64,000 nucleotides of DNA from Duganella sp. OV510 (GTDB taxonomy: Bacteria; Pseudomonadota; Gammaproteobacteria; Burkholderiales; Burkholderiaceae_D). The stretch is taken from the NCBI RefSeq assembly GCF_900100205.1, contig NZ_FNEQ01000010.1:242589-306588 (forward strand), given 5' to 3'. How positions within the stretch are numbered: the first letter of the stretch is position 1; each line of letters begins with the position of its first letter. The translations under genes were made by a program, and so were the position numbers. Below, in pieces: positions 31,550 to 40,505 of this stretch. The notes under the pieces are model-generated. The model saw nothing but the letters and a program-made list of their open reading frames with translations, searched no databases and was not told where the DNA came from.

Positions 31550-32611
31550 TCACAGGTGGCGCAGCGGATGGGCGTAATCCGGCCAGACCGGCTGGAACAT
31601 TGCTTGCACCATTTCCGCAGTGACGTCTTCCAGCGCTGAAGGCCGCCATTGCGGCGCGTTGTCCTTGTCGATCACCAGCGCGCGTACGCCTTCGATGACT
31701 TCGCCGTTTTCAAAGTTGCGGCGAACGAGCGCGCGTTCCATGCGCAGGCAGCCGGCGACGTCTAAAGCGGCGCCGCGTTGTATCAGTTCGTGGGTGACGC
31801 ACATCATCAGGGGCGAACGCGTGGCGATCACCGCCAGGGTCTTTTGCGCGAAGTCACCGCCATCCGCCTGCAATGAGGCGACGATGGCGGGCACCGAGCC
31901 GGCGCTGAAGTGGCGGTCAATCGCATCGCGATGCGCGGCCAAGGTGCTGTCGCCGGCGCTGTAGGTGGCGTAGGCGGCCAGCGCGGCAGGAAGCTCGGCG
32001 CCCGGCGTGGACGCGAGCAATGCGTCCAGCGCAGGGCGATCGGCCAGCGGCGCGTAGTGGTCGGCCAGGCCGGCGTACAAGGCATCGGCGGCGCCGATGG
32101 TCACGCCGGTGACGCCGAGGTAGTAGCCCAGTGCCCCCGGCGCGCGCGACAGGAAATAGCTGCCTCCGACGTCCGGGAACAGGCCGATATTCACCTCCGG
32201 CATTGCCATCTTTGTTTTATCCGTGACGATGCGGATGCCGCCCTGCGCCACGCCCATGCCGCCGCCCATCACCACGCCATCCATCAGCGCAATATAGGGC
32301 TTGGGAAAAAAGTGAATCAGGTGATTCAGCGAATACTCCTCGGTGAAGAAATCCTCCACCAGCGCGCTGCCGCCTTGCGGCGTGCTGCGGCCCGCTTCGT
32401 AAAAGAAGCGGATATCGCCGCCAGCGCAGAAGGCTTTCTCGCTGCTGCTGCGGATCACCACAGCTGCCACGCCATCATCTTCGCGCCACGCCAGCAGCGC
32501 TTGCGTGATCGCGCGCACCATGTCGAGGGACAGGGAGTTGAGGGCCTGGGGCCGGTCCAGCACGATCAAGCCAGTGCCGTTGCTAACGCTGGTATGGATG
32601 TATTCGCTCAT
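31550..32611 (-). CDS. enoyl-CoA hydratase/isomerase family protein, 3-hydroxyisobutyryl-CoA hydrolase-like
   Basis: A 353-residue crotonase-fold protein. FCAGGDIRFFYEAGR and MDGVVMGGGMGVAQGG form the oxyanion-hole region, and MPEVNIGLFPDVGGSYFLSR is the pattern of 3-hydroxyisobutyryl-CoA hydrolases, which cleave a valine-degradation intermediate. The length (about 350) also fits that group better than simple hydratases. No other valine-degradation gene is nearby. Its stop abuts that of rapZ. It lies 9 bases after the alginate-lyase-like gene, but a functional link is not obvious. Confidence 0.85.
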   Translation of the reverse strand: MSEYIHTSVSNGTGLIVLDRPQALNSLSLDMVRAITQALLAWREDDGVAAVVIRSSSEKAFCAGGDIRFFYEAGRSTPQGGSALVEDFFTEEYSLNHLIHFFPKPYIALMDGVVMGGGMGVAQGGIRIVTDKTKMAMPEVNIGLFPDVGGSYFLSRAPGALGYYLGVTGVTIGAADALYAGLADHYAPLADRPALDALLASTPGAELPAALAAYATYSAGDSTLAAHRDAIDRHFSAGSVPAIVASLQADGGDFAQKTLAVIATRSPLMMCVTHELIQRGAALDVAGCLRMERALVRRNFENGEVIEGVRALVIDKDNAPQWRPSALEDVTAEMVQAMFQPVWPDYAHPLRHL

Positions 32612-32620
32612 GCAAACATT

Positions 32621-33520
32621 CTACTTCAGATGCTCCAGCGGGTTCGGCACTTCAAGCGAACCACCGAGACGCGGCTGCCACAGCGCCTTGCCGGCTGGCG
32701 GAGGCGCTTTGCCGACCTGGCGGTTGTAGATGGTCGTCACCTCGCGGCTGCCGACCGGTTCCTGCGTAAAGCCGGTCCGCTTGGCGATGCCGGATGGATC
32801 GGCCGAACCGGCCACCGTGAACGCCACCAGCGTGTCCAGGCGTGGATCACGCACATTCAGTATCGAGGCGATCATCACCAGCGGTGTGGCCGCGTAGACT
32901 TGGTAGTGCAAGGCCTTGACGGCGCGCTCCATCTCCGCCGGCAGCGCGCCGTCCGGCTCCATCTGCCCCAATGCATGCTCCAGCACCTTGCGGCCCCAGT
33001 CCAGATAGCGAGCGTCGCCGGTGACGCCGCCCACAGCCGTCACCGCCAGCCCTTCCCAGTAGTAGTGATTATTGCGCGTGCCCTTCTTCGCATCCGCATG
33101 CGCCATGGTGGCATCCGCCAGCGTCTTGAACCAGCCTTCGATGGTGGCGCGCTGCGCCGGCGTGGCCTGCGGCTTGATGCGCGCATAGTTGAGCGCCATG
33201 CCGCTCAGCGTCCATTTGCGCACGTAGTAGGCCTGCTCGCTGGACAGCTTGCCCAGCATGGCCTTCTGCTCGCCCCAGCTGGCCAGCCAGGTCAGCGCGC
33301 AGGCGGCATCGCGGCCGTTGGCGTCCTGTGCCACGTGCGACAGGAAGTCCTCGATCGGTTTGGTATTGGCGATGTTCTGCGCACGCTTCACCGGATCGAT
33401 CACCGAATGATTCTTGTCGGAGTAATAGCTATTGGCTTCGATATCGATGCGTGCAGGTGGCGGCGCTTCGCAGGCCTGCGCCAGTGGAACAGCCAGCAAT
33501 AACGGTATAAATAATTTCAT
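32621..33520 (-). CDS. alginate-lyase-family (PL5-like) exported protein
   Basis: A 299-residue protein with a signal peptide (LFIPLLLAVPLAQA, a Cys just after). RNNHYYWEGLAV is the catalytic-type motif of PL5 mannuronate lyases (NNH-Y-W), and an alpha-toroid of helices follows. It is shorter than classical AlgL. It should cleave beta-mannuronate-containing polymer in the periplasm or outside. It lies 10 bases after a large TonB receptor on the same strand, so the two likely import and cut a polysaccharide. No other alginate genes are visible, so substrate remains open. Confidence 0.8.
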   Translation of the reverse strand: MKLFIPLLLAVPLAQACEAPPPARIDIEANSYYSDKNHSVIDPVKRAQNIANTKPIEDFLSHVAQDANGRDAACALTWLASWGEQKAMLGKLSSEQAYYVRKWTLSGMALNYARIKPQATPAQRATIEGWFKTLADATMAHADAKKGTRNNHYYWEGLAVTAVGGVTGDARYLDWGRKVLEHALGQMEPDGALPAEMERAVKALHYQVYAATPLVMIASILNVRDPRLDTLVAFTVAGSADPSGIAKRTGFTQEPVGSREVTTIYNRQVGKAPPPAGKALWQPRLGGSLEVPNPLEHLK

Positions 33521-33530
33521 GATGCTCCTG

Positions 33531-36425
33531 TCAGAAAGTGGTGCTCAGCTTGACCTGATACGTGCGTCCGTCGACATCCAGGCGACGCGGCTTCAGGTAC
33601 GAGGCTTCGTATTCTTCGCGCATCGAGTTGCTCATGTTGAAGGCGTCGAAGGAAAGCTTGATATTGTTCTCAAAGGTGTAGCTGGCCGACATATCCAGCT
33701 GGCCGCGCGCCTTGACCGAACGCGCCGCGCCGTTGAAGGTGCCGCCGGCCGCCAGGTCGTAATCATCGCGATAGTTGTACACCGCGCGCACGCCCCACTG
33801 CCTGGTCTCGTAGTAAGCGATCAGGTTGTAATTATTGCGGGAAACGCCAGGCAGCGTCGCCGCCGAGCCATCGTCGTTCTTGCCCTTGATGGTGGTGTAA
33901 GCGTAGTTGAAGGCGCCGCCCAGATTGTTCCAGGGCGCCGGCAGCCAATCCAGATTCTGCTGCACGTTAAATTCCACGCCTTGCACCTTGATCTTTTGCT
34001 GGTTGGTCTGGCCGGTGATGACCACGCGCGCCGGCTGCAGCGATGGCGCCTCCGCCGTGCCGACGTTGACCAGGATATCGCTCATGCAGTTGCTGCCGAC
34101 GATGCTCAGATGGCCGAGGCCCAGCGCTGTCGCATCGGCCGGGCACAGGCGGTTCACATCGCGCACCGGGCCGACCAGCCCTTTGACATCCTTCTGGAAC
34201 ACGGTCAGCGCCACCAGGCCATTTGGACGGTTGTACCACTCCAGCGCCAGGTCGAAGGAATTGGCAGTGTACGGCTTCAGGTCGGCGCTGCCCAGCACCA
34301 CGTTATAGGTCGGCGTGGCTGAAGACGCTGCCGGCTCGGTCACCACCGTGGACGGCGTGATGTCGCGCGGCTGTGGCCGCACAAAGGTGCGGTAGGCGGC
34401 GCCACGCAGCGCGATCTTTTCGCTCAGGTCGGCCTTGGCCACCAACGATGGCAGGAAGTTGCGATAACTCTGCTCGAAGGTACGCGGTGTCCTGGTAGTG
34501 ACGACCTTGGTGCCACCGGGAATGGCGACGGTGACGTTGCTGGTGTCGACCGAATCGACCGTCTCACGCGTGGTTTCATAGCGCGCGCCGAGATTGCCTT
34601 TCAGCGGCACGCCCCAGACACTGGTGCCCCAGATGCTCGACACATAGGCCGAAGCAATCTTGTTCTTCACCGAGAAGTTGTATGAGGAGAAGCCAGGGTC
34701 GGCGTCGTTGTTGACCAGGCCGTAGGGCGTCAGCGTCTGCCCCGGCAGCACCGTCACCGGCTTGACCGCATTCAGCACCGCCGGAATATCCACCGCTACC
34801 CAGTTCTTGGTATAGCCCGGAATGTAGCCGCCGCCGAAAGTCGACAGGTAAGGATTGGCGATCGCCAGCGACGGCGTGATGGCGGCGAAGTTGATGCCCT
34901 GCGCGGTGTTGCGCGTGCCGGTCGAGACGAAGTCATTTTTCTCCGCGCGCACGCCGGCTTTCACCGACTTGAAGAAGCCGTCCTCGAAACTGCGCTCGGC
35001 AAACGCCTGGATCGCATCCACCGAAGTCAGCGCGCGGCCATTGGTGCCGGTGACGCCAAAGCGGTCGTTGCCGTTGTTGCGCGCCTGCGTGACCGAGGTG
35101 CCGGGACGCTGGTCATACGGGCCGGGATTGATATGGCCGACAGTCGGCGTGAACAAGGTCAGCACCGAATCTCTCAGATCCTCGCCGCCAGAATAGTAAT
35201 GGCCGTAAGTGCCATTCGAGCCAGGCAGCGTGCGGGCCGATTGCACGATGTCGATCGACAACTGGTCCTGGCGGTTTTCCGCGCGCGAACTGTGCACCGC
35301 GCCGTTGAAGTGCCATGCATCGTTTTCCCAATCGACATCAGCAGTCAGGCCATGCGTGCGCTGGCGTTGCGGCGCCGAGCGCAGCGAGTCGGTGATGCTG
35401 GCATTGGCGTAATCGTAGGAGTTGATCATCGCCTGCTTGCCGGTCGGCGTGTCGATGAAAAACACCGGTCCCAGATTGGTGATCGGCGAATTGGCGGTCG
35501 GATCGATATAGTTCAGGTATTGGTTGGACGAGTCCAGCTTGCGGTCGCTGAAGTAGCCGGTCAGGTTGAACCGCGTCTCGCTGTTCATGCGCCAGCCGAC
35601 GCCGGCCGCACCGCTGTGCGTGGCACCGGTGTTGGCGGTCACGGTCTGGCGGATCTGGCCGGGGAAGAGGATGCCCTTGGCGTATTCCGATTTCGGATAG
35701 CGGGCATCGAACTGCGCCTGCGTGATGCCGAGGTTGGCGGCGCTCAGCTGGTCGTAATCTTGCACTTGCGTCGAGTCGCGGCGGAAGTCTTCCTTCTTGT
35801 ACGCGTAGACGCCGAACACCGCGAGATCCTTGCCGAAGTGCTGGTTCCACGAGGCGCTGGCATTAGGCGTGGTCAGGTGGCCCAGTTCATCGTACTCATC
35901 GCCGATGGAAATGCTGCCGCCATCCTTGCGCGCCAGCGCCGACGTGATGCGCAAATCGATGTTGCCGCTGAGGCCGCCCGGCTGCTCGGCTGCGGTCGGA
36001 CTTTTCAGCACCGTCACCGCACTGAAGATGTCCGAGTTGAACGCGCCCAGCGGTGTCGAGCCGTTCAGCACCGGCTGGGCGAACGACATGCCGTTAATCG
36101 TGGTCAGCGCAAACGTGCCTGGCAGGCCGCGCAGGTTGATGGTGGCGTTGCGCGAGCCGGCCTCGCGGTTCAGTTGCACGCCGGGAATACGCTGGATGGC
36201 TTCGCCGACGTTGAGATCAGGAAAGCGGCCCAGGCCGTCGGACGAAATGCTGTCGGTGATTTCCAGCGTGTCGCGCTTCATGTTGACCGCGTCGGCGTAG
36301 GATTTGCGGATGCCGGACACCACCACGGTGTTGGCATCGGCGGGCGATGCTTCCTGCGCCCAGGCGTTGGACAGGCACAGCAAGGCAATGGCCGCGCTCA
36401 GCGGCCGGATGGTCAGCTTGTTCAT
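33531..36425 (-). CDS. large TonB-dependent receptor (Xanthomonas/Caulobacter carbohydrate type)
   Basis: A 964-residue receptor with a signal peptide (LSAAIALLCLSNAWAQ), a plug (VVVSGIRKSYADAVNMKRD; LNVGEAIQRIPGVQLNREAG; NLRGLPGTFALTTING) and a long barrel ending TYQVKLSTTF. VVSGIRxS and the plug length are typical of the TonB-Xanth-Caul class that takes up sugars or oligosaccharides. With the PL5-like lyase next to it, an alginate-type oligosaccharide is likely. A LacI-type palindrome lies 26-40 bases upstream. Confidence 0.92.
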   Translation of the reverse strand: MNKLTIRPLSAAIALLCLSNAWAQEASPADANTVVVSGIRKSYADAVNMKRDTLEITDSISSDGLGRFPDLNVGEAIQRIPGVQLNREAGSRNATINLRGLPGTFALTTINGMSFAQPVLNGSTPLGAFNSDIFSAVTVLKSPTAAEQPGGLSGNIDLRITSALARKDGGSISIGDEYDELGHLTTPNASASWNQHFGKDLAVFGVYAYKKEDFRRDSTQVQDYDQLSAANLGITQAQFDARYPKSEYAKGILFPGQIRQTVTANTGATHSGAAGVGWRMNSETRFNLTGYFSDRKLDSSNQYLNYIDPTANSPITNLGPVFFIDTPTGKQAMINSYDYANASITDSLRSAPQRQRTHGLTADVDWENDAWHFNGAVHSSRAENRQDQLSIDIVQSARTLPGSNGTYGHYYSGGEDLRDSVLTLFTPTVGHINPGPYDQRPGTSVTQARNNGNDRFGVTGTNGRALTSVDAIQAFAERSFEDGFFKSVKAGVRAEKNDFVSTGTRNTAQGINFAAITPSLAIANPYLSTFGGGYIPGYTKNWVAVDIPAVLNAVKPVTVLPGQTLTPYGLVNNDADPGFSSYNFSVKNKIASAYVSSIWGTSVWGVPLKGNLGARYETTRETVDSVDTSNVTVAIPGGTKVVTTRTPRTFEQSYRNFLPSLVAKADLSEKIALRGAAYRTFVRPQPRDITPSTVVTEPAASSATPTYNVVLGSADLKPYTANSFDLALEWYNRPNGLVALTVFQKDVKGLVGPVRDVNRLCPADATALGLGHLSIVGSNCMSDILVNVGTAEAPSLQPARVVITGQTNQQKIKVQGVEFNVQQNLDWLPAPWNNLGGAFNYAYTTIKGKNDDGSAATLPGVSRNNYNLIAYYETRQWGVRAVYNYRDDYDLAAGGTFNGAARSVKARGQLDMSASYTFENNIKLSFDAFNMSNSMREEYEASYLKPRRLDVDGRTYQVKLSTTF

Positions 36426-36450
36426 CGTGTGGTCTCTCTTTATAGTTTTT

Positions 36451-36465
36451 GGTAAAACGTTTACC
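36451..36465. promoter_or_regulatory. LacI-type operator upstream of the carbohydrate TonB receptor
   Basis: GGTAAAACGTTTACC has 6-bp symmetric arms around ACG, close to the AAACGTTT cores bound by LacI-family sugar repressors. It lies between 26 and 40 bases before the receptor ATG, where binding would block expression. No LacI gene is adjacent; the repressor would be encoded elsewhere. Confidence 0.55.
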
Positions 36466-36573
36466 TAATTTATTAAAACATTTTTACCAACAGAACACTA
36501 TATGGATTTACCGCACGTTGCGTAAACGCCAACGCAGCTTGCCAAGTATTAGGAAATCGTTTATCAAGACAGG

Positions 36574-36605
36574 CACAAAAAAAGGGCGTCCTTTTCGCGC
36601 CCTTT
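36574..36605 (-). terminator. Rho-independent terminator after hpf
   Basis: An 8-bp stem (AAAGGGCG 36581-36588 with CGCCCTTT 36598-36605), a 9-base loop and seven T on the minus strand, starting 22 bases after the hpf stop. It ends the rpoN-side transcript before the carbohydrate receptor. Confidence 0.9.
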
Positions 36606-36626
36606 AGTTGGTGCCGGGACCGTGTA

Positions 36627-36983
36627 TCAGACGGCGGCAGCGGGTTCGTAGCTATCCGGCATGTGCTTGATCGCGTCGCGATCATGGCCCTGGACTTTGG
36701 CTTTGTATTTCATGACCTGGCGATCCAGCTTGTCGATCAGCGTATCGATGGCGGCGTACAGGTCTTGCGAGAGGCTTTCCACGTAGACGGTTTTACCGGA
36801 CAGACGCAGATTGATTTCAGCCTTCTGGCGTTTCTCTTTCTCTTTAAGGTTATCGACCGTCAGGATGACGGCAATATCAATCACTTGATCAAAGTGGCGG
36901 GTGACACGTTCCAGTTTATTCTGCACGTATTCGCGAATAGCTGCGGTCACTTCGAGATGATGTCCACTGATGGTGAGATTCAT
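36627..36983 (-). CDS. hpf: ribosome hibernation promoting factor (short form)
   Basis: A 118-residue HPF/YfiA protein starting MNLTISGHHLEVTAAIREYV, with the conserved basic stretch KEKEKRQKAEINLRLSGKTVYVE and DLYAAIDTLIDKLDRQVMKYK. It binds the decoding centre of the 30S subunit and dimerises or silences ribosomes in stationary phase. AGGAG before the ATG supports the start. It follows rpoN by 76 bases and ends in a strong terminator. Confidence 0.93.
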   Translation of the reverse strand: MNLTISGHHLEVTAAIREYVQNKLERVTRHFDQVIDIAVILTVDNLKEKEKRQKAEINLRLSGKTVYVESLSQDLYAAIDTLIDKLDRQVMKYKAKVQGHDRDAIKHMPDSYEPAAAV

Positions 36984-37059
36984 ACACACTCCTAAAGATA
37001 AGTCGCTTCTGACGGTTAGTGCGTTGCCCCTTGCTGCCGGGCGCGCAGGAACCAAGTAA

Positions 37060-38535
37060 CTACAAAGACTTGCGGAGGCTGACTGGCGGGATTTTGAGAG
37101 CTTCGCGATATTTGGCAACAGTGCGTCGCGCAATCACCATGCCCTGTTCTCCCAGCATGTCCGCAATCTTACTGTCGGATAAAGGATTTTTCGGGTCTTC
37201 AGCTCCTGTTAGTTGCACGATCAATGCGCGTATCGCCGTCGAACTTGCTTCCCCGCCAGCTTCGGTGGCGACATGGCTACCAAAGAAATATTTCAACTCA
37301 AACATGCCGTGCGGGGTCAGCATATATTTTTGAGTTGTTACGCGAGAAATTGTGCTCTCGTGTAAACCCAGTGTATCAGCAATTTCGCGAAGCACAAGGG
37401 GGCGCATCGCCACCGCGCCGTGCGAGAAAAAGTTCTTTTGTCTTTCTACTATCGCTTGCGCCACGCGCAGGATGGTGTCGAAACGCTGGCGCATATTCTT
37501 GATCAGCCACTTGGCTTCCTGCAGCTGCGCGCCCATCGCGCTTTCGCCCTTGCCCTGCTTCAGCAGGTTGGCGTACATGGCGTTGACGCGCAGGCGCGGC
37601 ATGACGTCGTTGTTCAGGCTGACCTGCCAGCCATTGCGCGACTTCTTGACGATCACGTCCGGCACCACGTAGTCCGACACGTCCGACGCGAAGGCAGCGC
37701 CCGGATGCGGGTTGCACTGGCGGATCACGGCCTGCGCTTCGCGCAAGTCTTCATCGTCGCACAGCAGCGCTTTTTTCAGCTTGTTGAAGTCGCGCTGCGC
37801 GAACCAGGCGAGGTGATTCTCGACAATGGCCAGCGCCATGCGCCGCGTCACCATGGGCACGCCAGGCAAGCGCTTGATCTGCAGCGCCAGACATTCGGCG
37901 GCATTGCGCGCACCCACTCCCATCGGATCGAAACTTTGCAGCAGGCTCAGCGCCGTCTGCAGTTCCTCGATTTCCACTTCCAGCTCTTCCGGCAGACGCG
38001 CGTGGATTTCCTCCAGCGATTCTTCCAGATAGCCGTTCTCATCGAGCGCGTCGATCATCAGCTCGACCAGTGCGCGGTCACGCATTTCCAGCACAGTGAC
38101 GCGCATCTGTTCCATCAGGTGTTCGCGCAGCGTGCAGTGGTGCGCTTCCAGTTGCGGACGTGCTTCCTCGTCGTCGCTGTTCTTGCTGCGGCCGGAATCG
38201 CCCCAGTCCATGTCGGCGTCGGGCGTGGTGCTTTCAGTATCGGCGGCCGGGCCGTCATAGTTGTCGGCTTCGGCTGCTGGCGCATCGCCTTGCGGCGGGC
38301 CTTCGGCCGGCGCTTCGCCAGCCGGCGCCTGCTGGCTGATGGCGCCATCGGCCAGCAGGCGCAGCGAGTGATCGAGCGGATCGTCAAGGCGCTCCAGCAG
38401 CGGGTTATCGGTCAGCAGCTGTTCGAGTTCCTGGTGCAGCTCCAGCGTCGACAGTTGCAGCAGCCGGATCGACTGTTGCAGTTGTGGCGTCAACGCGAGG
38501 TGCTGCGACGTGCGCAGTTGCAGAGACTGTTTCAT
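37060..38535 (-). CDS. rpoN: RNA polymerase sigma-54 factor
   Basis: A 491-residue sigma-54. Region I is the Gln/Leu-rich activator-contact segment (MKQSLQLRTSQHLALTPQL). Region II is acidic, region III holds the core-binding domain, and the C-terminus carries the helix-turn-helix and the RpoN box (ARRTVAKYREAL). It directs transcription from -24/-12 promoters that need an enhancer-binding protein. The start at 38535 is seven bases after lptB on the same strand, matching the lptB-rpoN linkage found widely in proteobacteria. Confidence 0.96.
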   Translation of the reverse strand: MKQSLQLRTSQHLALTPQLQQSIRLLQLSTLELHQELEQLLTDNPLLERLDDPLDHSLRLLADGAISQQAPAGEAPAEGPPQGDAPAAEADNYDGPAADTESTTPDADMDWGDSGRSKNSDDEEARPQLEAHHCTLREHLMEQMRVTVLEMRDRALVELMIDALDENGYLEESLEEIHARLPEELEVEIEELQTALSLLQSFDPMGVGARNAAECLALQIKRLPGVPMVTRRMALAIVENHLAWFAQRDFNKLKKALLCDDEDLREAQAVIRQCNPHPGAAFASDVSDYVVPDVIVKKSRNGWQVSLNNDVMPRLRVNAMYANLLKQGKGESAMGAQLQEAKWLIKNMRQRFDTILRVAQAIVERQKNFFSHGAVAMRPLVLREIADTLGLHESTISRVTTQKYMLTPHGMFELKYFFGSHVATEAGGEASSTAIRALIVQLTGAEDPKNPLSDSKIADMLGEQGMVIARRTVAKYREALKIPPVSLRKSL

Positions 38536-38542
38536 GTAAGGC

Positions 38543-39295
38543 TTACATACGGAAATGTTCACCCAGGTAGACGCGACGCACCGACTCGTTGGCGATGATG
38601 TCGTCCGGACGGCCTGATGCCAGCACCGAGCCCTGGTTGATGATATATGCGCGGTCGCAGATGCCCAGCGTCTCGCGCACATTGTGATCGGTAATGAGGA
38701 CGCCGATATTGCGTTCCTTGAGGAAGCGCACAATGCGCTGGATCTCAATCACGGCAATCGGGTCGACCCCGGCGAAAGGTTCATCGAGCAGCACGAAGCG
38801 CGGATTGGTGGCCAGTGCGCGCGCGATCTCGACGCGGCGGCGCTCGCCACCGGACAGCGATAGCGCCTGGTTCTCGCGCAGCTTTTCGATTTGCAAATCG
38901 GCCAACAGGGTATTCAGCCGTTCATCAATGTCAGCCTTGGGTAAAGGCTTGCCGTCGACTTTCTGGATTTCGAGGACGGCGCGGATATTCTCTTCCACAG
39001 TCAGCTTGCGGAATACCGACGCTTCCTGCGGCAGATAGGACAAGCCCATGGTCGCACGGCGGTGGATCGGCAGCGAGGAAATATCGGTGCCGCTGATATC
39101 GATGGTGCCGGCATCCGACGGCACCAGGCCGACGATCATGTAGAACGAGGTGGTCTTGCCGGCGCCGTTCGGGCCCAGCAGGCCGACCACTTCGCCGCAC
39201 TCCACTTGCAGCGAAACGTCATGCACCACCTGGCGCTTGCCGTAGGTCTTCTGCAAGCCTTTGACGATCAGGGTGCTACCGCAGCTTGGTTCCAT
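38543..39295 (-). CDS. lptB: LPS export ABC transporter ATP-binding protein
   Basis: A 250-residue ABC ATPase: Walker A GPNGAGKTTS, signature ALSLSGGERRRVEIARAL, Walker B PRFVLLDEPFAGVDP, and switch His in ITDHNVRETL. LptB powers extraction of LPS from the inner membrane with LptF and LptG (not in the window). It starts one base after the lptA stop and is followed at 7 bases by rpoN, a classical arrangement. Confidence 0.96.
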   Translation of the reverse strand: MEPSCGSTLIVKGLQKTYGKRQVVHDVSLQVECGEVVGLLGPNGAGKTTSFYMIVGLVPSDAGTIDISGTDISSLPIHRRATMGLSYLPQEASVFRKLTVEENIRAVLEIQKVDGKPLPKADIDERLNTLLADLQIEKLRENQALSLSGGERRRVEIARALATNPRFVLLDEPFAGVDPIAVIEIQRIVRFLKERNIGVLITDHNVRETLGICDRAYIINQGSVLASGRPDDIIANESVRRVYLGEHFRM

Positions 39296-39296
39296 C

Positions 39297-39890
39297 TTAT
39301 TTCCCCGGTGCAGGCTGATTGGTCGGCGCCGGCGTGGCAGACGGCGTCGCCAGCTTGTTCGACGGCTGGATCACCATCGTGCTGCGGCCGCCGCCGGCCT
39401 GGCTCTCGCCGCTCGGGGTGTTCTTCACCGCAAAGAATTCCTTGCGGCTGTCGTAGGAAATGAATTCGCCGTCCACCTGGCTGGCGGTCTTCGGCCCTTC
39501 CAGCTTCTTGATCTGCGCCTTGGCGAACAGCTTGACCAGCTCGGTCTTGTTGTCGTATTCGATGCGGTCGGCCTTGCCCTCGACCCACTGGTCGCCGGGA
39601 CCATCCATCTTCTGACGGAAGGTCGCCTGCACGCCCGGGCCGCTGTGCAGGACGACAAACTGATAGCCTTCCGGATCTTCGGTCACCACCGCTTTCGGCG
39701 ACTTCATCAGCAGTGTGCCGCGTGTCAGCACAACGTTGCCGGTGAAGGTCTTGACCTGCTTGACGTCGTCAGCGTCCAGCTGGTCAAAGGTGATCTGGGT
39801 CGGCTTGGTGGAATCGGCCTTTTCCGCCTGCGCCACACAGGCCACCAGCGCCAGCACGGCGGAGAATAACAGTTTGTTCATGTTCATCAT
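39297..39890 (-). CDS. lptA: LPS transport periplasmic protein
   Basis: About 197 residues: a signal peptide (LLFSAVLALVACVAQA) and an OstA-type beta-jellyroll (ITFDQLDADDVKQVKTFTGN, VVLTRGTLLMKSPKAVV) that forms the periplasmic bridge for LPS. Starts at 39902 (ATGA overlap with lptC), 39890 and 39887 are possible. AAGGA lies just before the last two, so I prefer those. The C-terminus is Pro/Thr-rich. Confidence 0.92.
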   Translation of the reverse strand: MMNMNKLLFSAVLALVACVAQAEKADSTKPTQITFDQLDADDVKQVKTFTGNVVLTRGTLLMKSPKAVVTEDPEGYQFVVLHSGPGVQATFRQKMDGPGDQWVEGKADRIEYDNKTELVKLFAKAQIKKLEGPKTASQVDGEFISYDSRKEFFAVKNTPSGESQAGGGRSTMVIQPSNKLATPSATPAPTNQPAPGK

Positions 39891-39898
39891 TCGTTCCT

Positions 39899-40492
39899 TC
39901 ATTTTGCCGCGCGTGGCGGCGTCGTAATCGTTCCGCGGCCGCCCAGTTCGATCTGGCGGCTGGCGTTATTGGCCTTCATGCCAGTGCCGGTGGCGGTCGA
40001 TGTGCCGGCCAGCATCTCGACTTTGGCGTCGGTTTCCATGCGTTCTTCATCCGGATACACGGTCAGCGTACTGGTCTTCAGGCGCAGCTCCTGCGCCTGC
40101 TTGTTGGCGGGCCGGACCACGTCCACATTACCACTCAGCCGCACGCGCGTATTGTTCTGATCCACATAAGCGGTCTGCGCGTGGATATTCATCGGCGGCT
40201 GGCCGGACGACAGGCTGTGCACCAAAGGCTTGTCGATCACCGACAGGTCGCCGACCGGGTGATGGGTCAGCCGGTCGCCGGACACGATGTAGGCCGGCTG
40301 GCCGTTCTTGTTCATGCGTACCGTGCTGAAGCGATCGATGATGTAGTCCGGTTCCTCGCGGAATTTGTCGGCGCCCGCTCCCTGGCCGGACTGGTTGACC
40401 ACCTGCACCAGCCAGAAGCTGCCGACGGCGACAAACACGCCACTGATCATGATCAGCGTCAGCTGCCAGCGGTGTGCTGTTCTTTTACGCAT
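39899..40492 (-). CDS. lptC: LPS export system protein LptC
   Basis: A 197-residue protein with one N-terminal membrane helix (LTLIMISGVFVAVGSFWLV) and the LptC periplasmic domain (PDYIIDRFSTVRMNKNGQPAY; HIAQTAYVDQNN-like region; SGNVDVVRPA). It takes LPS from LptBFG and passes it to LptA. It lies 13 bases after kdsC and touches lptA. Confidence 0.92.
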   Translation of the reverse strand: MRKRTAHRWQLTLIMISGVFVAVGSFWLVQVVNQSGQGAGADKFREEPDYIIDRFSTVRMNKNGQPAYIVSGDRLTHHPVGDLSVIDKPLVHSLSSGQPPMNIHAQTAYVDQNNTRVRLSGNVDVVRPANKQAQELRLKTSTLTVYPDEERMETDAKVEMLAGTSTATGTGMKANNASRQIELGGRGTITTPPRAAK

Positions 40493-40505
40493 GATTAATC
40501 CTTGT

